Numbered from the stretch's first letter, positions 17,660 to 27,189 are shown. The stretch is 64,000 bases of DNA from Chryseobacterium sp. MFBS3-17 (GCF_020687745.1 NZ_JAJEWK010000008.1:62001-126000); one strand, 5' to 3'. Numbers and translations are program-made. The notes: a model not told the origin generated them from the letters alone.

Positions 17660-18403
17660 TCAGTTCAGCAGCCAGTCGTAGCCTCTTTCTTCCAGTTCAA
17701 GCGCCAGGGATTTGTCACCGGTTTTAATGATTTTGCCATCAGCCAGTACGTGTACGAAATCCGGTTGAATATAATCCAGCAATCTCTGGTAATGGGTGAT
17801 GAGCAATACTGCATTGCCTTCATTGCGGAAGGAATTTACCCCGTCTGCCACAATGCGCAGGGCATCAATGTCCAGTCCGGAATCGGTTTCATCCAGAATC
17901 GCCAGTTTCGGGTTCAGCATCATCATCTGGAATATTTCATTTCTCTTTTTCTCTCCACCGGAGAACCCTTCATTCAGCGAGCGGGAAAGAAAATCTTTCT
18001 TAATGCCCAGTTTTTCAGAGTTTTCACGAATCAGACCCAGCATTTCCTTGGCCGGCATATCTTCCAGGCCTTTTGCTTTTCTGGTTTCATTCATGGCTGC
18101 CTTAATGAAGTTGGTCACCGTAACCCCCGGGATTTCTACCGGATATTGAAAAGACATGAAGATGCCTTTGTGTGCTCTTTCTTCGGGAGCGTCTTCCAGA
18201 ATGCTTTCGCCGTCAAAGAGAATCTCGCCGTCAGTTATCTCATAGTCTTCTCTTCCTGCAATCACAGATGAGAGGGTAGATTTTCCGGCACCATTCGGTC
18301 CCATGATGGCGTGTACTTCGCCGGGGTTTATTTGCAGATTGATTCCTTTTAAGATTTCAGCGCCTTCTTCTATGCTGGCGTGTAAGTTTTGAATATTAAG
18401 CAT
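17660..18403 (-). CDS. sufC: Fe-S cluster assembly ATPase SufC
   Basis: SufC is the ABC-type ATPase that drives conformational change of the SufBD scaffold. The 247-aa protein has Walker A GPNGAGKST, the atypical SufC signature FSGGEKKRNEIFQ, Walker B LAILDETDSGLD and the H-loop LLITHYQR. It lies between sufB and sufD on the minus strand. All key residues are present. Confidence 0.97.
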   Translation of the reverse strand: MLNIQNLHASIEEGAEILKGINLQINPGEVHAIMGPNGAGKSTLSSVIAGREDYEITDGEILFDGESILEDAPEERAHKGIFMSFQYPVEIPGVTVTNFIKAAMNETRKAKGLEDMPAKEMLGLIRENSEKLGIKKDFLSRSLNEGFSGGEKKRNEIFQMMMLNPKLAILDETDSGLDIDALRIVADGVNSFRNEGNAVLLITHYQRLLDYIQPDFVHVLADGKIIKTGDKSLALELEERGYDWLLN

Positions 18404-18503
18404 TATGTATGTTTAAAACTTGTTGTGTTATGATTGAGTTGCTGTTTCATGAACAGGAGGTCATTTGTCCTCGCCTGCACAGAAAATTTTATGATGAGAG
18501 TTT

Positions 18504-19952
18504 CTATCCTACACTTCCTTCCAGTGATATTTCCAGTAATTTCTGTGCTTCAATGGCAAATTCCATGGGCAGTTTGTTCAGTACTTCTTTTCCGAATCCG
18601 TTCACAATCAGCGCAATAGCCTTTTCGGTGTCTATGCCCCGCTGGTTACAATAGAAAATCTGGTCTTCGCCAATTTTAGAGGTCGTGGCCTCATGCTCCA
18701 GCTGTGCCGTGGGATCTTTGATTTCAATGTACGGGAAGGTGTGGGCTCCACATTCATTGCCCATCAGCAGTGAGTCACACTGTGAAAAATTTCTGGCTCC
18801 TTTGGCAGAAGGCATTACCTTCACCAGACCCCGGTAGGAATTGTTGGATTTTCCTGCCGAAATTCCTTTGGAAATAATGGTGGATTTTGTGTTTTTACCG
18901 ATGTGGATCATCTTGGTACCGGTATCTGCATACTGATGGTTATTGGTTACGGCAATGGAATAAAATTCACCAATGGAATTGTCGCCCTTCAGGATACAGC
19001 TTGGATATTTCCACGTTACGGCAGATCCTGTTTCTACCTGTGTCCAGGATATTTTTGCATTTCTTTCGCAGAGTCCGCGCTTGGTCACAAAATTAAAAAC
19101 GCCGCCTTTTCCTTCTTCATTTCCGGGATACCAGTTTTGTACCGTAGAATATTTTATTTCTGCATCTTCCATGGCAATGAGTTCCACCACAGCGGCGTGC
19201 AGTTGGTTCTCATCCCGGGAGGGTGCTGTACAGCCTTCCAGATAGGAAACATAGCTGCCTTCATCTGCAATGACCAGTGTTCTTTCAAACTGTCCTGTTC
19301 CGGATTGGTTGATTCTGAAATAAGTAGAGAGTTCCATCGGACATTTTACGCCTTTTGGAATATAGCAGAAACTGCCGTCTGAAAACACAGCAGAATTCAG
19401 TGCTGCATAGAAATTATCGCCCCGCGGCACCACTTTTCCCATGTATTTTCTTACCAGATCCGGGTGATTTTTGATGGCTTCAGAAATGGCACAGAAAATA
19501 ATCCCTTTTTCCATCAGCGTTTCCTGAAAGGTGGTCTTTACCGAAACGGAGTCCATTACAATATCGACGGCAACTCCTGTCAGGCGTTTCTGTTCTTCGA
19601 TATTGATTCCCAGTTTCTCAAAAGTTTTCAGCAGTTCCGGATCTACTTCATCCAGGCTGGATAATTCCGGTTTTTTCTTGGGTGCAGCGTAGTACTGTAT
19701 CGACTGGAAGTCCGGTTTTTCGTAGGTAACATTTGCCCAGTCCGGTTCTTCCATTTTTTGCCAGATTCTGAAAGACTCCAGCCTCCATTCGGTCATCCAC
19801 TCCGGTTCTTCCTTTTTTTCAGAAATCATCCGGATGATGTCTTCATTCAGACCTTTCGGGAATTCTTCGTATTCAATGTCGGTATAAAATCCCGCTTCAT
19901 ACTCTCTGGTTTTCAGATCTTCCCGCAGGTCATCTTCTGTATATTTTGCCAT
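18504..19952 (-). CDS. sufB: Fe-S cluster assembly protein SufB
   Basis: This is the scaffold subunit that receives sulfur from SufS. The 482-aa length is typical of SufB. Recognisable blocks are [34 protein letters not shown] (with the persulfide-accepting Cys region), [21 protein letters not shown], and the C-terminal [20 protein letters not shown]. It is preceded by sufA and followed by sufC on the same strand, in the usual Bacteroidota order. Confidence is high. Confidence 0.97.
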   Translation of the reverse strand: MAKYTEDDLREDLKTREYEAGFYTDIEYEEFPKGLNEDIIRMISEKKEEPEWMTEWRLESFRIWQKMEEPDWANVTYEKPDFQSIQYYAAPKKKPELSSLDEVDPELLKTFEKLGINIEEQKRLTGVAVDIVMDSVSVKTTFQETLMEKGIIFCAISEAIKNHPDLVRKYMGKVVPRGDNFYAALNSAVFSDGSFCYIPKGVKCPMELSTYFRINQSGTGQFERTLVIADEGSYVSYLEGCTAPSRDENQLHAAVVELIAMEDAEIKYSTVQNWYPGNEEGKGGVFNFVTKRGLCERNAKISWTQVETGSAVTWKYPSCILKGDNSIGEFYSIAVTNNHQYADTGTKMIHIGKNTKSTIISKGISAGKSNNSYRGLVKVMPSAKGARNFSQCDSLLMGNECGAHTFPYIEIKDPTAQLEHEATTSKIGEDQIFYCNQRGIDTEKAIALIVNGFGKEVLNKLPMEFAIEAQKLLEISLEGSVG

Positions 19953-20020
19953 TTTTGTTCAATTCAAAAATTAAAAATCACTACAGGATTTCTAATTTTA
20001 TCCTTAATTTTTTTTAATTA

Positions 20021-20350
20021 TTATAAAGAAAAACTCTCGCCACAGCCGCATGTACGGTTGGCGTTCGGGTTGTTAAAAACAAACCCTTTTCCGTTTAGTC
20101 CACCGGAGTATTCCAAAGTGGTACCCGCAAGATAAAGAATAGATTTTTTATCAATGATGATTTTGATTCCGTTATCTTCAAAAATCTGATCAGAATCAGT
20201 GCTTACATTGTCAAATTTCAATACGTATTCTAAACCGGAACAGCCTCCGCTTTTCACTCCCACTCGTATATAGTCTTCAAAAGGTTTATAACCATCCTCT
20301 GTCATGAGTTGTATGGCCTTTTCTTTTGCATGATCACTTACTTTTATCAT
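20021..20350 (-). CDS. sufA: Iron-sulfur carrier SufA/IscA family
   Basis: This 109-aa A-type carrier transfers Fe-S clusters from the Suf scaffold to targets. The three conserved Cys are in KSGGCSGLEY (about residue 39) and CGCGESF at the C-terminus. It is first in the minus-strand suf cluster, with a well-formed promoter (TTTG-N19-TAATTTTG) directly upstream. sufB follows after 68 bases. Confidence 0.95.
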   Translation of the reverse strand: MIKVSDHAKEKAIQLMTEDGYKPFEDYIRVGVKSGGCSGLEYVLKFDNVSTDSDQIFEDNGIKIIIDKKSILYLAGTTLEYSGGLNGKGFVFNNPNANRTCGCGESFSL

Positions 20351-20378
20351 TGTATTTATTTAGAATGATTTTAGATTG

Positions 20379-20409
20379 CAAAATTACTAATAAATAAATA
20401 AAAATCAAA
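20379..20409 (-). promoter_or_regulatory. suf operon promoter: TTTG-N19-TAATTTTG
   Basis: On the minus strand TTTG (20406-20409) is followed 19 bases later by TAATTTTG (20379-20386), 28 bases before sufA. Its -33 box lies 10 bases from the -7 box of the divergent GLPGLI gene, so the two promoters overlap. Confidence 0.7.
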
Positions 20410-20419
20410 TTACTACACG

Positions 20420-20427
20420 TACATTTG
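20420..20427 (+). promoter_or_regulatory. TAnnTTTG -7 element of the GLPGLI gene
   Basis: TACATTTG lies 72 bases before the GLPGLI start codon and faces away from the suf promoter. No -33 box is seen. Confidence 0.45.
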
Positions 20428-20499
20428 TCTATCACTAAAATAGATGCTTCTTTTTAACTTTCACCTTCATTAATAATCAAAATTCCATAAAAATTGAGC

Positions 20500-21321
20500 A
20501 TGAAGAAATTTATTTTCATTGCGCTTGCAGCGCTCTTTTCCCAAAACCTTGCTGCGCAGGGCAGTCGTTTTATTTATGAAGCCCGTATGAAGCCTTATGC
20601 CGGTGGTGCACCCGTAACAGAGCGGGCCTATCTGGATGTGGATTCCGGCAAGTCTGTTTTTTATGGAGAAAATCGTGTAAAACGGGATTCGCTGATGCAA
20701 AGAATGCGGGATACACGGAATTTTCAGCCTGGCCAGATGGAAAACTTCCGCTCAGTGGTAGATTATATTATCGAAAAAGATTTGCGTACTGCCCAGATTA
20801 CCTACCGCGGTCAGATTGGCAGAGATCAGTACCAATATACGGAAGACCGCACTATAGACTGGCAAATGTCGCCGGAAACCCTTAAAATTGGTGAGTACAA
20901 TGTGCAAAAAGCTGAAACCGATTTCGGCGGAAGAAAATGGACTGCCTGGTTTTCTGCTGACGTTCCCTTTCCGGATGGTCCCTATAAATTTTCCGGTTTG
21001 CCGGGCTTAATTCTGAAAATAGAAGATGAAAGCGGAGATTACAGCTTTGACCTCAGGGAAGTGAAACAGATTCCCGAAGTAAAAACTTTTGGTATCCGCA
21101 GCAATCTGATTAAGCTGAAAAGAAAAGATTATGAAAAACAGATGGATGCCTACCGCAAAGACCCTGCGGCCTTTATGCGCAGCCGAGGATCAGGACGAAC
21201 GGGTGGACCCGCTGGTGGAGGAAGAGGTGGATTTCAACCGGATCCGCAGCGCATGAAAGAGATGGAAAGCCGTATGAAAGAGATGGTAGCCAGAGATAAT
21301 AATCCTATTGAAAAACAATAA
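20500..21321 (+). CDS. GLPGLI family secreted protein
   Basis: This 273-aa exported protein is of the GLPGLI family, a Bacteroidota-specific family of unknown function. The signal peptide is MKKFIFIALAALFSQNLAAQ and the defining motif is in FSGLPGLILKIED (about residue 165). Near the C-terminus is a Gly/Arg-rich linker (SGRTGGPAGGGRGG, about residues 228-241) followed by an Arg/Met/Glu-rich helix. I chose ATG 20500; an in-frame TTG two codons earlier adds only Met-Ser. A terminator separates it from the M1 peptidase gene. Confidence 0.87.
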   Translation: MKKFIFIALAALFSQNLAAQGSRFIYEARMKPYAGGAPVTERAYLDVDSGKSVFYGENRVKRDSLMQRMRDTRNFQPGQMENFRSVVDYIIEKDLRTAQITYRGQIGRDQYQYTEDRTIDWQMSPETLKIGEYNVQKAETDFGGRKWTAWFSADVPFPDGPYKFSGLPGLILKIEDESGDYSFDLREVKQIPEVKTFGIRSNLIKLKRKDYEKQMDAYRKDPAAFMRSRGSGRTGGPAGGGRGGFQPDPQRMKEMESRMKEMVARDNNPIEKQ

Positions 21322-21332
21322 TATAGCATCAG

Positions 21333-21359
21333 AACTCCCGCTTGTCCGGGAGTTTTTTT
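21333..21359 (+). terminator. Intrinsic terminator after the GLPGLI gene
   Basis: ACTCCCG pairs with CGGGAGT and is followed by seven T. Confidence 0.88.
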
Positions 21360-21438
21360 ACAGCGTAAAGCGACCGGGTGTGAAATGGTGAAGAAACAAA
21401 AATTTCTTATCTTCCGCATCGAAAAATGAAAAATTGAA

Positions 21439-23283
21439 ATGAATAAAAGTTTAGTACTCCTGTTTTTCCTGATGGCAGCATTGGGTTTTGCCCAGCAAGG
21501 GCCATATTACCAGCAATTTGCTAAATATAAAATGGATATTGATGTAGATGCCGCTGGTTTCACCTACAACGGTAAGCAAACCATTACCTATACCAATAAC
21601 TCGCCGGATGAGCTGAAGGTGGTGTACTTTCATTTGTACTGGAATGCTTTCAAACCCGGCTCTATGATGGATCAGCGCGTGGCTTCACAAGGAAAAAACG
21701 GTGACTCCAGATTGCAGCGGAACGGAATTTCTACGCTGAGCACCATTCCCAAAGATCAGGAAGGAGCGCAAAACATTCACTGGATTAAACAAAACGATAA
21801 GGATCTGAAATTTGAAATTCAGGAGACCATCATGAAGGTGGAACTGAACACGCCGCTGCAGCCCAACACTTCCACCACATTTACCATGGAATGGGATGCG
21901 GTAATCCCGGAGCAAATTCGCCGTGCCGGCAGAAATAACCGGGAGGGTATAGACATGACCATGACGCAGTGGTATCCCAAAATTGCCGAATATGATTATG
22001 ATGGCTGGGCAACTTTTGATTATATCGGCCGTGAGTTTCATGCGCCGTTTGCAGATTTTGAAGTCAACATTAAAATTGACAAGGACTATATTATAGGAGC
22101 AGGCGGAACGTTAATGAATGAAAATGAAGTTCGGGGGTACAGCCGGAATGCTGTAGTGAAAGCCGACGACCAGAATAAAGCTACCTGGCGGTGGACGGCA
22201 AAGAATATTCTGGATTTTGCATGGGCCGCAGACCGTGACTATACAGTGGAAACCTTTACGGTGCCAGACGGCCCCAAAATCTATTATGTCTATCAGAAAT
22301 CCGAGAAAACTAGCCATTGGGAAACCTCTAAACCGTATGTAACCAAATTTTTTCAATTGATGAATACGGATCTGGGAAGGTACATCTATCCCAGCTATGC
22401 TTTTGTACAGGGCGGAGATGGCGGTATGGAATATGGTATGGCCACCATGATGCTGGGTGAAGGCAGAACCCTTGAAGGACTGGTGGGATTAATGGTGCAT
22501 GAAGGCGGACACTCCTATAACCAACAGATTCTGGCCACCAATGAAAGCATGCGTCCATGGCTGGATGAAGGCTTTACCAGCTATTATGACAGTAAAATTA
22601 TGCATCAGTTATTCCCGCCGGAGCAACCGGTACCCAATCCCTTCATGAGCAGCCTGCAGAGCTACCGTAACTTTACCAAAAGAGGATTGGAAGAGCCGGC
22701 AGTATGGTTGGGAGATCATCATGATCACGGAACAGCGTATTCATTCGCAACCTATGTGAAGGGTGAGCTCTACCTGGTGCAACTGGGCTACATTATGGGT
22801 GAAGAGACCCTGTCGCTGGTCATGAAAGAATTTTATAACCAGTGGAAACTGAAACATCCTACAGACCGTGATTTCCTGCATATTGCCCAGAAAATTTCCG
22901 GGATGGATCTGAAATGGTTCCATCATTACTGGATCAATACCACCAAAACCATAGACTACGCCGTAAAGCATGTAGAGCACGGTGAAAATACGACTACCAT
23001 CACCCTGCAGAATAAAGGCGATGTACCCATGCCGGTAGATTTCTCTGTGCTCACCCGGGATAAAAAACTTGTGCACTATCAGATTCCCCTGAATATGACC
23101 CGAACGTGGAAAAGTGAGGATATTTACGGATCGTTCAAAACACTGGCGTACTGGCCATGGACCCAGAAGGAATATACCTTTACTATTCCGTATGGTAAAG
23201 ATGAAATTTCTGCGATGGGAATTGACTTTTCCCAGAGACTGGCAGATGTGGACCCAGAAGATAATATACTGGAAATCAAATAA
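21439..23283 (+). CDS. M1 family metallopeptidase
   Basis: This 614-aa exported zinc peptidase of the gluzincin M1 family has a signal peptide MNKSLVLLFFLMAALGFAQQ. The zinc site is HEGGH (His354, Glu355, His358) with the third ligand Glu377 in WLDEGF, at the standard spacing. The substrate-recognition loop that reads GxMEN in classical aminopeptidases is GGMEYGM here. The N-terminal beta domain carries conserved WYPKIAEYDYDGW. Likely an envelope-associated peptidase. It is preceded by a terminator and lies 17 bases before coaX, so read-through into coaX is possible. Confidence 0.92.
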   Translation: MNKSLVLLFFLMAALGFAQQGPYYQQFAKYKMDIDVDAAGFTYNGKQTITYTNNSPDELKVVYFHLYWNAFKPGSMMDQRVASQGKNGDSRLQRNGISTLSTIPKDQEGAQNIHWIKQNDKDLKFEIQETIMKVELNTPLQPNTSTTFTMEWDAVIPEQIRRAGRNNREGIDMTMTQWYPKIAEYDYDGWATFDYIGREFHAPFADFEVNIKIDKDYIIGAGGTLMNENEVRGYSRNAVVKADDQNKATWRWTAKNILDFAWAADRDYTVETFTVPDGPKIYYVYQKSEKTSHWETSKPYVTKFFQLMNTDLGRYIYPSYAFVQGGDGGMEYGMATMMLGEGRTLEGLVGLMVHEGGHSYNQQILATNESMRPWLDEGFTSYYDSKIMHQLFPPEQPVPNPFMSSLQSYRNFTKRGLEEPAVWLGDHHDHGTAYSFATYVKGELYLVQLGYIMGEETLSLVMKEFYNQWKLKHPTDRDFLHIAQKISGMDLKWFHHYWINTTKTIDYAVKHVEHGENTTTITLQNKGDVPMPVDFSVLTRDKKLVHYQIPLNMTRTWKSEDIYGSFKTLAYWPWTQKEYTFTIPYGKDEISAMGIDFSQRLADVDPEDNILEIK

Positions 23284-23300
23284 AAAATCAAAGGATGCCC

Positions 23301-24059
23301 ATGACTTCTATTGTAATTAACATTGGCAATACCAATATCCGTTTTGGTCTTTTTGATGATGAAAACTGTGATATTTCCTGGATTCTGAATACCAAGCCGT
23401 ACCGCACCAGTGACGAACTCCAGATGCAGTTCCTCATAATGTATCAGGCGCATAAAATCAATCCAGAATCCATAGATAAAATCATCATCGGCTCGGTGGT
23501 GCCCCAGCTCACATATGACATTACCAGAGCCATACAGAAACTGCATCAGCGCAAGCCGGTGATCGTAGACCGTGCCACCGTATCTGCGGTAATTCCCAAG
23601 TCCAGACAAATGGGTACGGATATCTATGCCAATCTGGTGGCAGCCCACCACCTCTATCCCGGGAGAAAGAAGATTATATTTGATTTTGGAACCGCACTGA
23701 CTGCCAGTTGTCTGGACGAAGAAGGAAGTACAGTAGGCGTCATCATCGCACCGGGAATCATCACATCACTTAATTCGCTGATTCATGATACTGCGCAACT
23801 TCCTGAAATTGAACTGGTGAAACCAAAATCCGTTTTGGGTCTGGATACCGTTTCCTGTATGCAAAGCGGAATGGTGTACGGATATCTGGGAATGGTAGAG
23901 GGTTTTATAGACCGCATCAATGCGGAGGTAGATGATGATTGCTTCGTGATTGCTACCGGTGGTGTTTCACATGTGTATAAGCCTCTGACGGAGAAAATTC
24001 ACGTAGCAGACCGTTTGCATACCCTCAAGGGACTCTATTATCTGGGAAAAGATCTGTAA
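23301..24059 (+). CDS. coaX: Type III pantothenate kinase (CoaX)
   Basis: CoaX makes 4'-phosphopantothenate, the first step of CoA synthesis, independent of CoA feedback. The ASKHA-fold blocks are present: INIGNTNIRFG at the N-terminus, GSVVPQLT, the GTDIYANLVAA segment with the catalytic-base Asp, IFDFGTALTASCLD, GVIIAPGI, and ATGG. Two positions are unusual: the first motif, normally DxGNT, has Asn for Asp, and the usual GxDR is GTDI. I chose ATG 23301 because AAGGA lies five bases upstream and SIVIN starts the fold; ATG 23295 would add two residues. The family call is good, but activity should not be taken for granted. Confidence 0.88.
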   Translation: MTSIVINIGNTNIRFGLFDDENCDISWILNTKPYRTSDELQMQFLIMYQAHKINPESIDKIIIGSVVPQLTYDITRAIQKLHQRKPVIVDRATVSAVIPKSRQMGTDIYANLVAAHHLYPGRKKIIFDFGTALTASCLDEEGSTVGVIIAPGIITSLNSLIHDTAQLPEIELVKPKSVLGLDTVSCMQSGMVYGYLGMVEGFIDRINAEVDDDCFVIATGGVSHVYKPLTEKIHVADRLHTLKGLYYLGKDL

Positions 24060-24112
24060 AGCCACACAGGTTCAACTGTTTTAAAACTTAACCGGTTACA
24101 AAAGTGGGTTGA

Positions 24113-24547
24113 TTATCGTTTGGATCTAAAAAAATCTTTGATCACCGCCGAGCATTGATCCGCCATCACCCCGGTAATGACCTCGGTTTTGGGATGCAGT
24201 TGCAGATTTTTATTGATGAAGCCTCGCTGTTCGTCCCGGGCGCCGATGACCACTTTAGAAATCTGTGACCAGCTCAGCGCACCGCAGCACATCACACATG
24301 GTTCCAGGGTAATGTACATGGTGCATTTTTGTAAATATTTGCCGCCCAGAAAATTGGCTGCCGCCGTGATGGCTTGCATTTCAGCGTGTGCCGTCACATC
24401 ATTCAGCGTTTCTGTAAGGTTGTGGGCACGGGCGATAATGCGGTTGTTGGAGACAATGATGCAGCCTACGGGTACTTCATCTCTTTCCAGCGCGGCTTCC
24501 GCTTCCTGAAGCGCCAGCTTCATGTAATATTCATCAGAAAAAATCAT
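24113..24547 (-). CDS. tadA: tRNA-specific adenosine deaminase TadA
   Basis: TadA deaminates the wobble adenosine of tRNA-Arg(ACG) to inosine. The 144-aa protein has the zinc-binding HAE in DVTAHAEMQAI and PCVMCCGAL, plus the N-terminal MKLALQEAEAALERDEVPVG block. It follows the small outer-membrane protein gene by 29 bases on the same strand, and both may be read with sufS. No odd residues were seen. Confidence 0.94.
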   Translation of the reverse strand: MIFSDEYYMKLALQEAEAALERDEVPVGCIIVSNNRIIARAHNLTETLNDVTAHAEMQAITAAANFLGGKYLQKCTMYITLEPCVMCCGALSWSQISKVVIGARDEQRGFINKNLQLHPKTEVITGVMADQCSAVIKDFFRSKR

Positions 24548-24576
24548 TTTGGCAGATTTTCAACTAAAAATTACGG

Positions 24577-25119
24577 TTAGAAACGATATCCGATGCCCGC
24601 CATGATTCTGCCGGTAACTTCACTGAAGATATCATCTCCGGTATCGCCAAACAATCTGGCAATACCACCACTGGCTTCTATAACCAAACCGTTGCGTACC
24701 ACCCATTTACCGCCAACTCCGAATCCCGCTCCTGCAGCCGTTCTCTTGATTTCTTTTTCGCTTTCGGTATAGTACCCACCATATTCGTTAGAGATAAATA
24801 TCATTTCGTGATCTTTGAAAGTGGTAATGGGTACAAACCCTTCCAGAAAGAAGCCGCTGGCGAAATTTTTTCCGAAGTAGAATCTGTAATAGGGTGAAAA
24901 CTGGCTGAAGCCGGTGTTATCTTCGCCCAAACCTATAATAACGTTCAGACCCAAACCGTTGTGTTCGGTAAGGATTCTCTCGTAGGTAACATTGGCTGCA
25001 GGAACTGCAATGAGCATGATGGGGTCACCTATAATGTCATTTCTTCTCTCAGTAGGGGTTTCCTGCGCGTCAATCATAAGAAATGAGAGGAGTAACAGGA
25101 CGAAACCAATTTTTTTCAT
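24577..25119 (-). CDS. Small outer-membrane beta-barrel protein (DUF3575-like)
   Basis: This 180-aa exported protein has a signal peptide MKKIGFVLLLLSFLMIDAQ. The mature part consists of alternating hydrophobic/aromatic strands (YYRFYFGKNFASGFFLEGFVPI, GAGFGVGGKWV, VTGRIMAGIGYRF) ending in Phe, as expected for a small beta-barrel. It resembles DUF3575-type proteins. I chose ATG 25119 over an in-frame ATG six codons upstream, because it starts the signal peptide. It lies between sufS and tadA on the same strand. Confidence 0.75.
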   Translation of the reverse strand: MKKIGFVLLLLSFLMIDAQETPTERRNDIIGDPIMLIAVPAANVTYERILTEHNGLGLNVIIGLGEDNTGFSQFSPYYRFYFGKNFASGFFLEGFVPITTFKDHEMIFISNEYGGYYTESEKEIKRTAAGAGFGVGGKWVVRNGLVIEASGGIARLFGDTGDDIFSEVTGRIMAGIGYRF

Positions 25120-25134
25120 AGCGAATTCTTTTAG

Positions 25135-25142
25135 CAAAAGTA
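25135..25142 (-). promoter_or_regulatory. TAnnTTTG -7 element of the small barrel gene
   Basis: TACTTTTG on the minus strand lies 15 bases before the barrel gene start and 14 bases after the sufS stop. Confidence 0.4.
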
Positions 25143-25156
25143 AGTTTTTCTATGTT

Positions 25157-26383
25157 TTACGCCAGCATTTTCTGAGCTTTTCTGATGCCTTCGGCCAGGA
25201 TATCTATTTCTTCCAAAGTATTATAAATGGCAAAACTGGCGCGTACCGTTCCGGCAATATTAAAGAAGTCCATAATGGGCTGCGTACAGTGATGGCCTGT
25301 TCTTACCGCAATGCCCAGTTTATCCAGAATCATTCCGACGTCAGAACTTATGCCGGCATTCAGAAGGTTAAAGGATACCACACCGGTACGCGGCGCATTT
25401 TCCCCGTAAATCTTCAGGTTGTCAATCTCCAGCAGTTTGCTTTGGGCATAGTTCAGTAATTTGTTTTCATGTTCCTGAAGTGCCTCGTGACCAATGCTGT
25501 TCATGAAATCAACGGCAGCACCCAGTGAGATATTTCCGGCTATATTGGGCGTGCCTGCTTCAAATTTGAAGGGCAGTCCGGCATAGGTAGTACCGGTGAA
25601 TGAACAGGTTGCAATCATCTCTCCACCTCCGTGAAACGGTGGCAGCATTTCCAGAATCCGCTCTTTGCCGTACAGGATGCCGGTGCCGGTGGGCGCATAC
25701 ATTTTATGTCCGCTGAAAACAAACAAGTCACAGTCCAGATCCTGTACATCTGTTTTGAAGTGGGGTACTGCCTGTGCCCCGTCCATAAGAATCAGTGCAT
25801 CAGATTGTTTTCTGATTCTGGCAATCATTTCCTTCACCGGATTGATGATTCCCAGCGCGTTGGACACATAATTAAAGGAAACGATTTTTGTTTTCTCACT
25901 CAGGTTCTCCTCCAGAAAATCCAGTTGTAAAATACCGTTTTCATCTATGGGAATAACTTTCAGAATGGCGCCGGTGCGTTCGCACAGCATTTGCCACGGA
26001 ACAATATTGGAGTGATGTTCCAGGTAGGAGACGATGATTTCATCTCCTTTTCTGATGAGGTTTCCGTTTGAAAGGGCATACGCTACCAGATTGATGCCTT
26101 CTGTAGTGCCTTTGGTGAAAATCACTTCGTAGTCATGAGCTGCGTTGATGAATTGCTGAACCTTGCGGCGGGCAGCTTCCATTTCTTCTGTAGCCAGCTG
26201 GCTCAGGGTGTGAATGCCGCGGTGCACATTGGCATTGAGTTCCCGGTAGTATTTTGCTTCGGTCTCTATGACTTGCAACGGTTTTTGGGAAGTAGCAGCA
26301 TTATCCAGATATATCAGAGGTTTCCCGTTTATCGTGCGTTCTAATACCGGGAATTGTTGGCGAATGTGTTGTAGGTGTGACAT
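25157..26383 (-). CDS. sufS: Cysteine desulfurase SufS
   Basis: This PLP enzyme takes sulfur from cysteine as a persulfide for the Suf scaffold. The PLP lysine is in VFSGHKMYAPTGTG, and the active-site Cys is in VRTGHHCTQPIMDFF. The start at 26383 (MSHLQHIRQQFPVL, 408 aa) matches family length. A 28-residue upstream extension in frame is His/Pro-rich and crosses the promoter, so it was rejected. SufS is on the same strand as sufABCD but about 5 kb away, separated by genes of both orientations. No sufE or sufU partner is seen in the window. Confidence 0.95.
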   Translation of the reverse strand: MSHLQHIRQQFPVLERTINGKPLIYLDNAATSQKPLQVIETEAKYYRELNANVHRGIHTLSQLATEEMEAARRKVQQFINAAHDYEVIFTKGTTEGINLVAYALSNGNLIRKGDEIIVSYLEHHSNIVPWQMLCERTGAILKVIPIDENGILQLDFLEENLSEKTKIVSFNYVSNALGIINPVKEMIARIRKQSDALILMDGAQAVPHFKTDVQDLDCDLFVFSGHKMYAPTGTGILYGKERILEMLPPFHGGGEMIATCSFTGTTYAGLPFKFEAGTPNIAGNISLGAAVDFMNSIGHEALQEHENKLLNYAQSKLLEIDNLKIYGENAPRTGVVSFNLLNAGISSDVGMILDKLGIAVRTGHHCTQPIMDFFNIAGTVRASFAIYNTLEEIDILAEGIRKAQKMLA

Positions 26384-26403
26384 GTGTCTTGTTTGGAACG
26401 GTT

Positions 26404-26411
26404 CAAATTTA
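26404..26411 (-). promoter_or_regulatory. TAnnTTTG -7 element of sufS
   Basis: TAAATTTG on the minus strand lies 20 bases before the chosen sufS start. It supports that start against the longer frame, which would cover it. Confidence 0.6.
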
Positions 26412-26472
26412 CGGAAAATATTATTAGCCGGCGGGTGGGTGTGGCTTTCTGCGGCTTCATGGTACAACTAAA

Positions 26473-26499
26473 AAAACCTGCCATTGACTGACAGGTTTT
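26473..26499 (-). terminator. Intrinsic terminator after rplY
   Basis: AAAACCTG pairs with CAGGTTTT. It is downstream of the L25 gene on the minus strand and is followed by a T-run. Confidence 0.8.
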
Positions 26500-26521
26500 C
26501 TATTTTGATAAATATGATTGC

Positions 26522-27157
26522 TTATTCAGCTGCAGCAGCAGGTGCTTCACCTTCGGCTACTGCTTCAGTTTCTTCTTCATCGTCATCACCTGCAGAAGCA
26601 CCGCCTTTCATTGCATTTCTGGACATCTTCACGGCTGCAATTACAGCGTTGTCCGGATGCATGAATGTGTACATTTCAGATTTCACATCGCCTACATATA
26701 ATTTATTTCCGATTTTCAGTGGCGTTACATCTACCACTACTTCATCCGGAAGGTTTGCAGGGATTGCCTTGATTTTCAGTTTACGGTAAGTCTGACGCAG
26801 TACACCACCGGCCATAACACCTTTTGCACGACCTGTAATACGTACCGGAACGTCCATAATTACCGGTTTGTCTTCAGAAAGCTGATAGAAGTCTGCATGC
26901 AGGATTCTGTCAGTAATCGGGTGAAACTGAATGTCCTGAAGTACTGCCGGAATTGTTTCTCCGTCAATGACCAGTTCTACTGTGTGTGCTTCAGGAGTAT
27001 AAACCAGATTCTTAAAAGATTTCTCTTCTGTAGAAAAGTTTAATGGTTCGTTTCCTCCATACACAACACAAGGAACTAATTCAGCATCACGTAAAGCTTT
27101 GGTTGATTTTTTGCCCACGCTTTCTCTTTTTGCGCCTTGGATTGTAATAGATTTCAT
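26522..27157 (-). CDS. rplY: 50S ribosomal protein L25/Ctc
   Basis: This 211-aa long-form L25 (Ctc type) binds 5S rRNA. The N-terminal L25 domain begins [23 protein letters not shown] and includes VPCVVYGG and HADFYQL. The C-terminal TL5-type beta domain has [18 protein letters not shown]. The tail is acidic and alanine-rich ([21 protein letters not shown]). It is downstream of prs, as in many bacteria, but a terminator and its own -7 element lie between them. Confidence 0.95.
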   Translation of the reverse strand: MKSITIQGAKRESVGKKSTKALRDAELVPCVVYGGNEPLNFSTEEKSFKNLVYTPEAHTVELVIDGETIPAVLQDIQFHPITDRILHADFYQLSEDKPVIMDVPVRITGRAKGVMAGGVLRQTYRKLKIKAIPANLPDEVVVDVTPLKIGNKLYVGDVKSEMYTFMHPDNAVIAAVKMSRNAMKGGASAGDDDEEETEAVAEGEAPAAAAE

Positions 27158-27189
27158 AAGTGATAAAAAATGTTAGATTTTTGTGGGTG

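Noticed and set aside
22420-22450. M1 peptidase GGMEYGM in place of GxMEN as a sign of lost activity
   Set aside because: The zinc site HEGGH with the third Glu is complete, and from memory Tyr in this loop is common in the Bacteroidota M1 subgroup.
16240-26383. Split suf genes (sufS 5 kb from sufABCD) as a sign of rearrangement
   Set aside because: sufS has its own promoter and all genes between are intact core genes; without comparison to relatives this may be the normal order.
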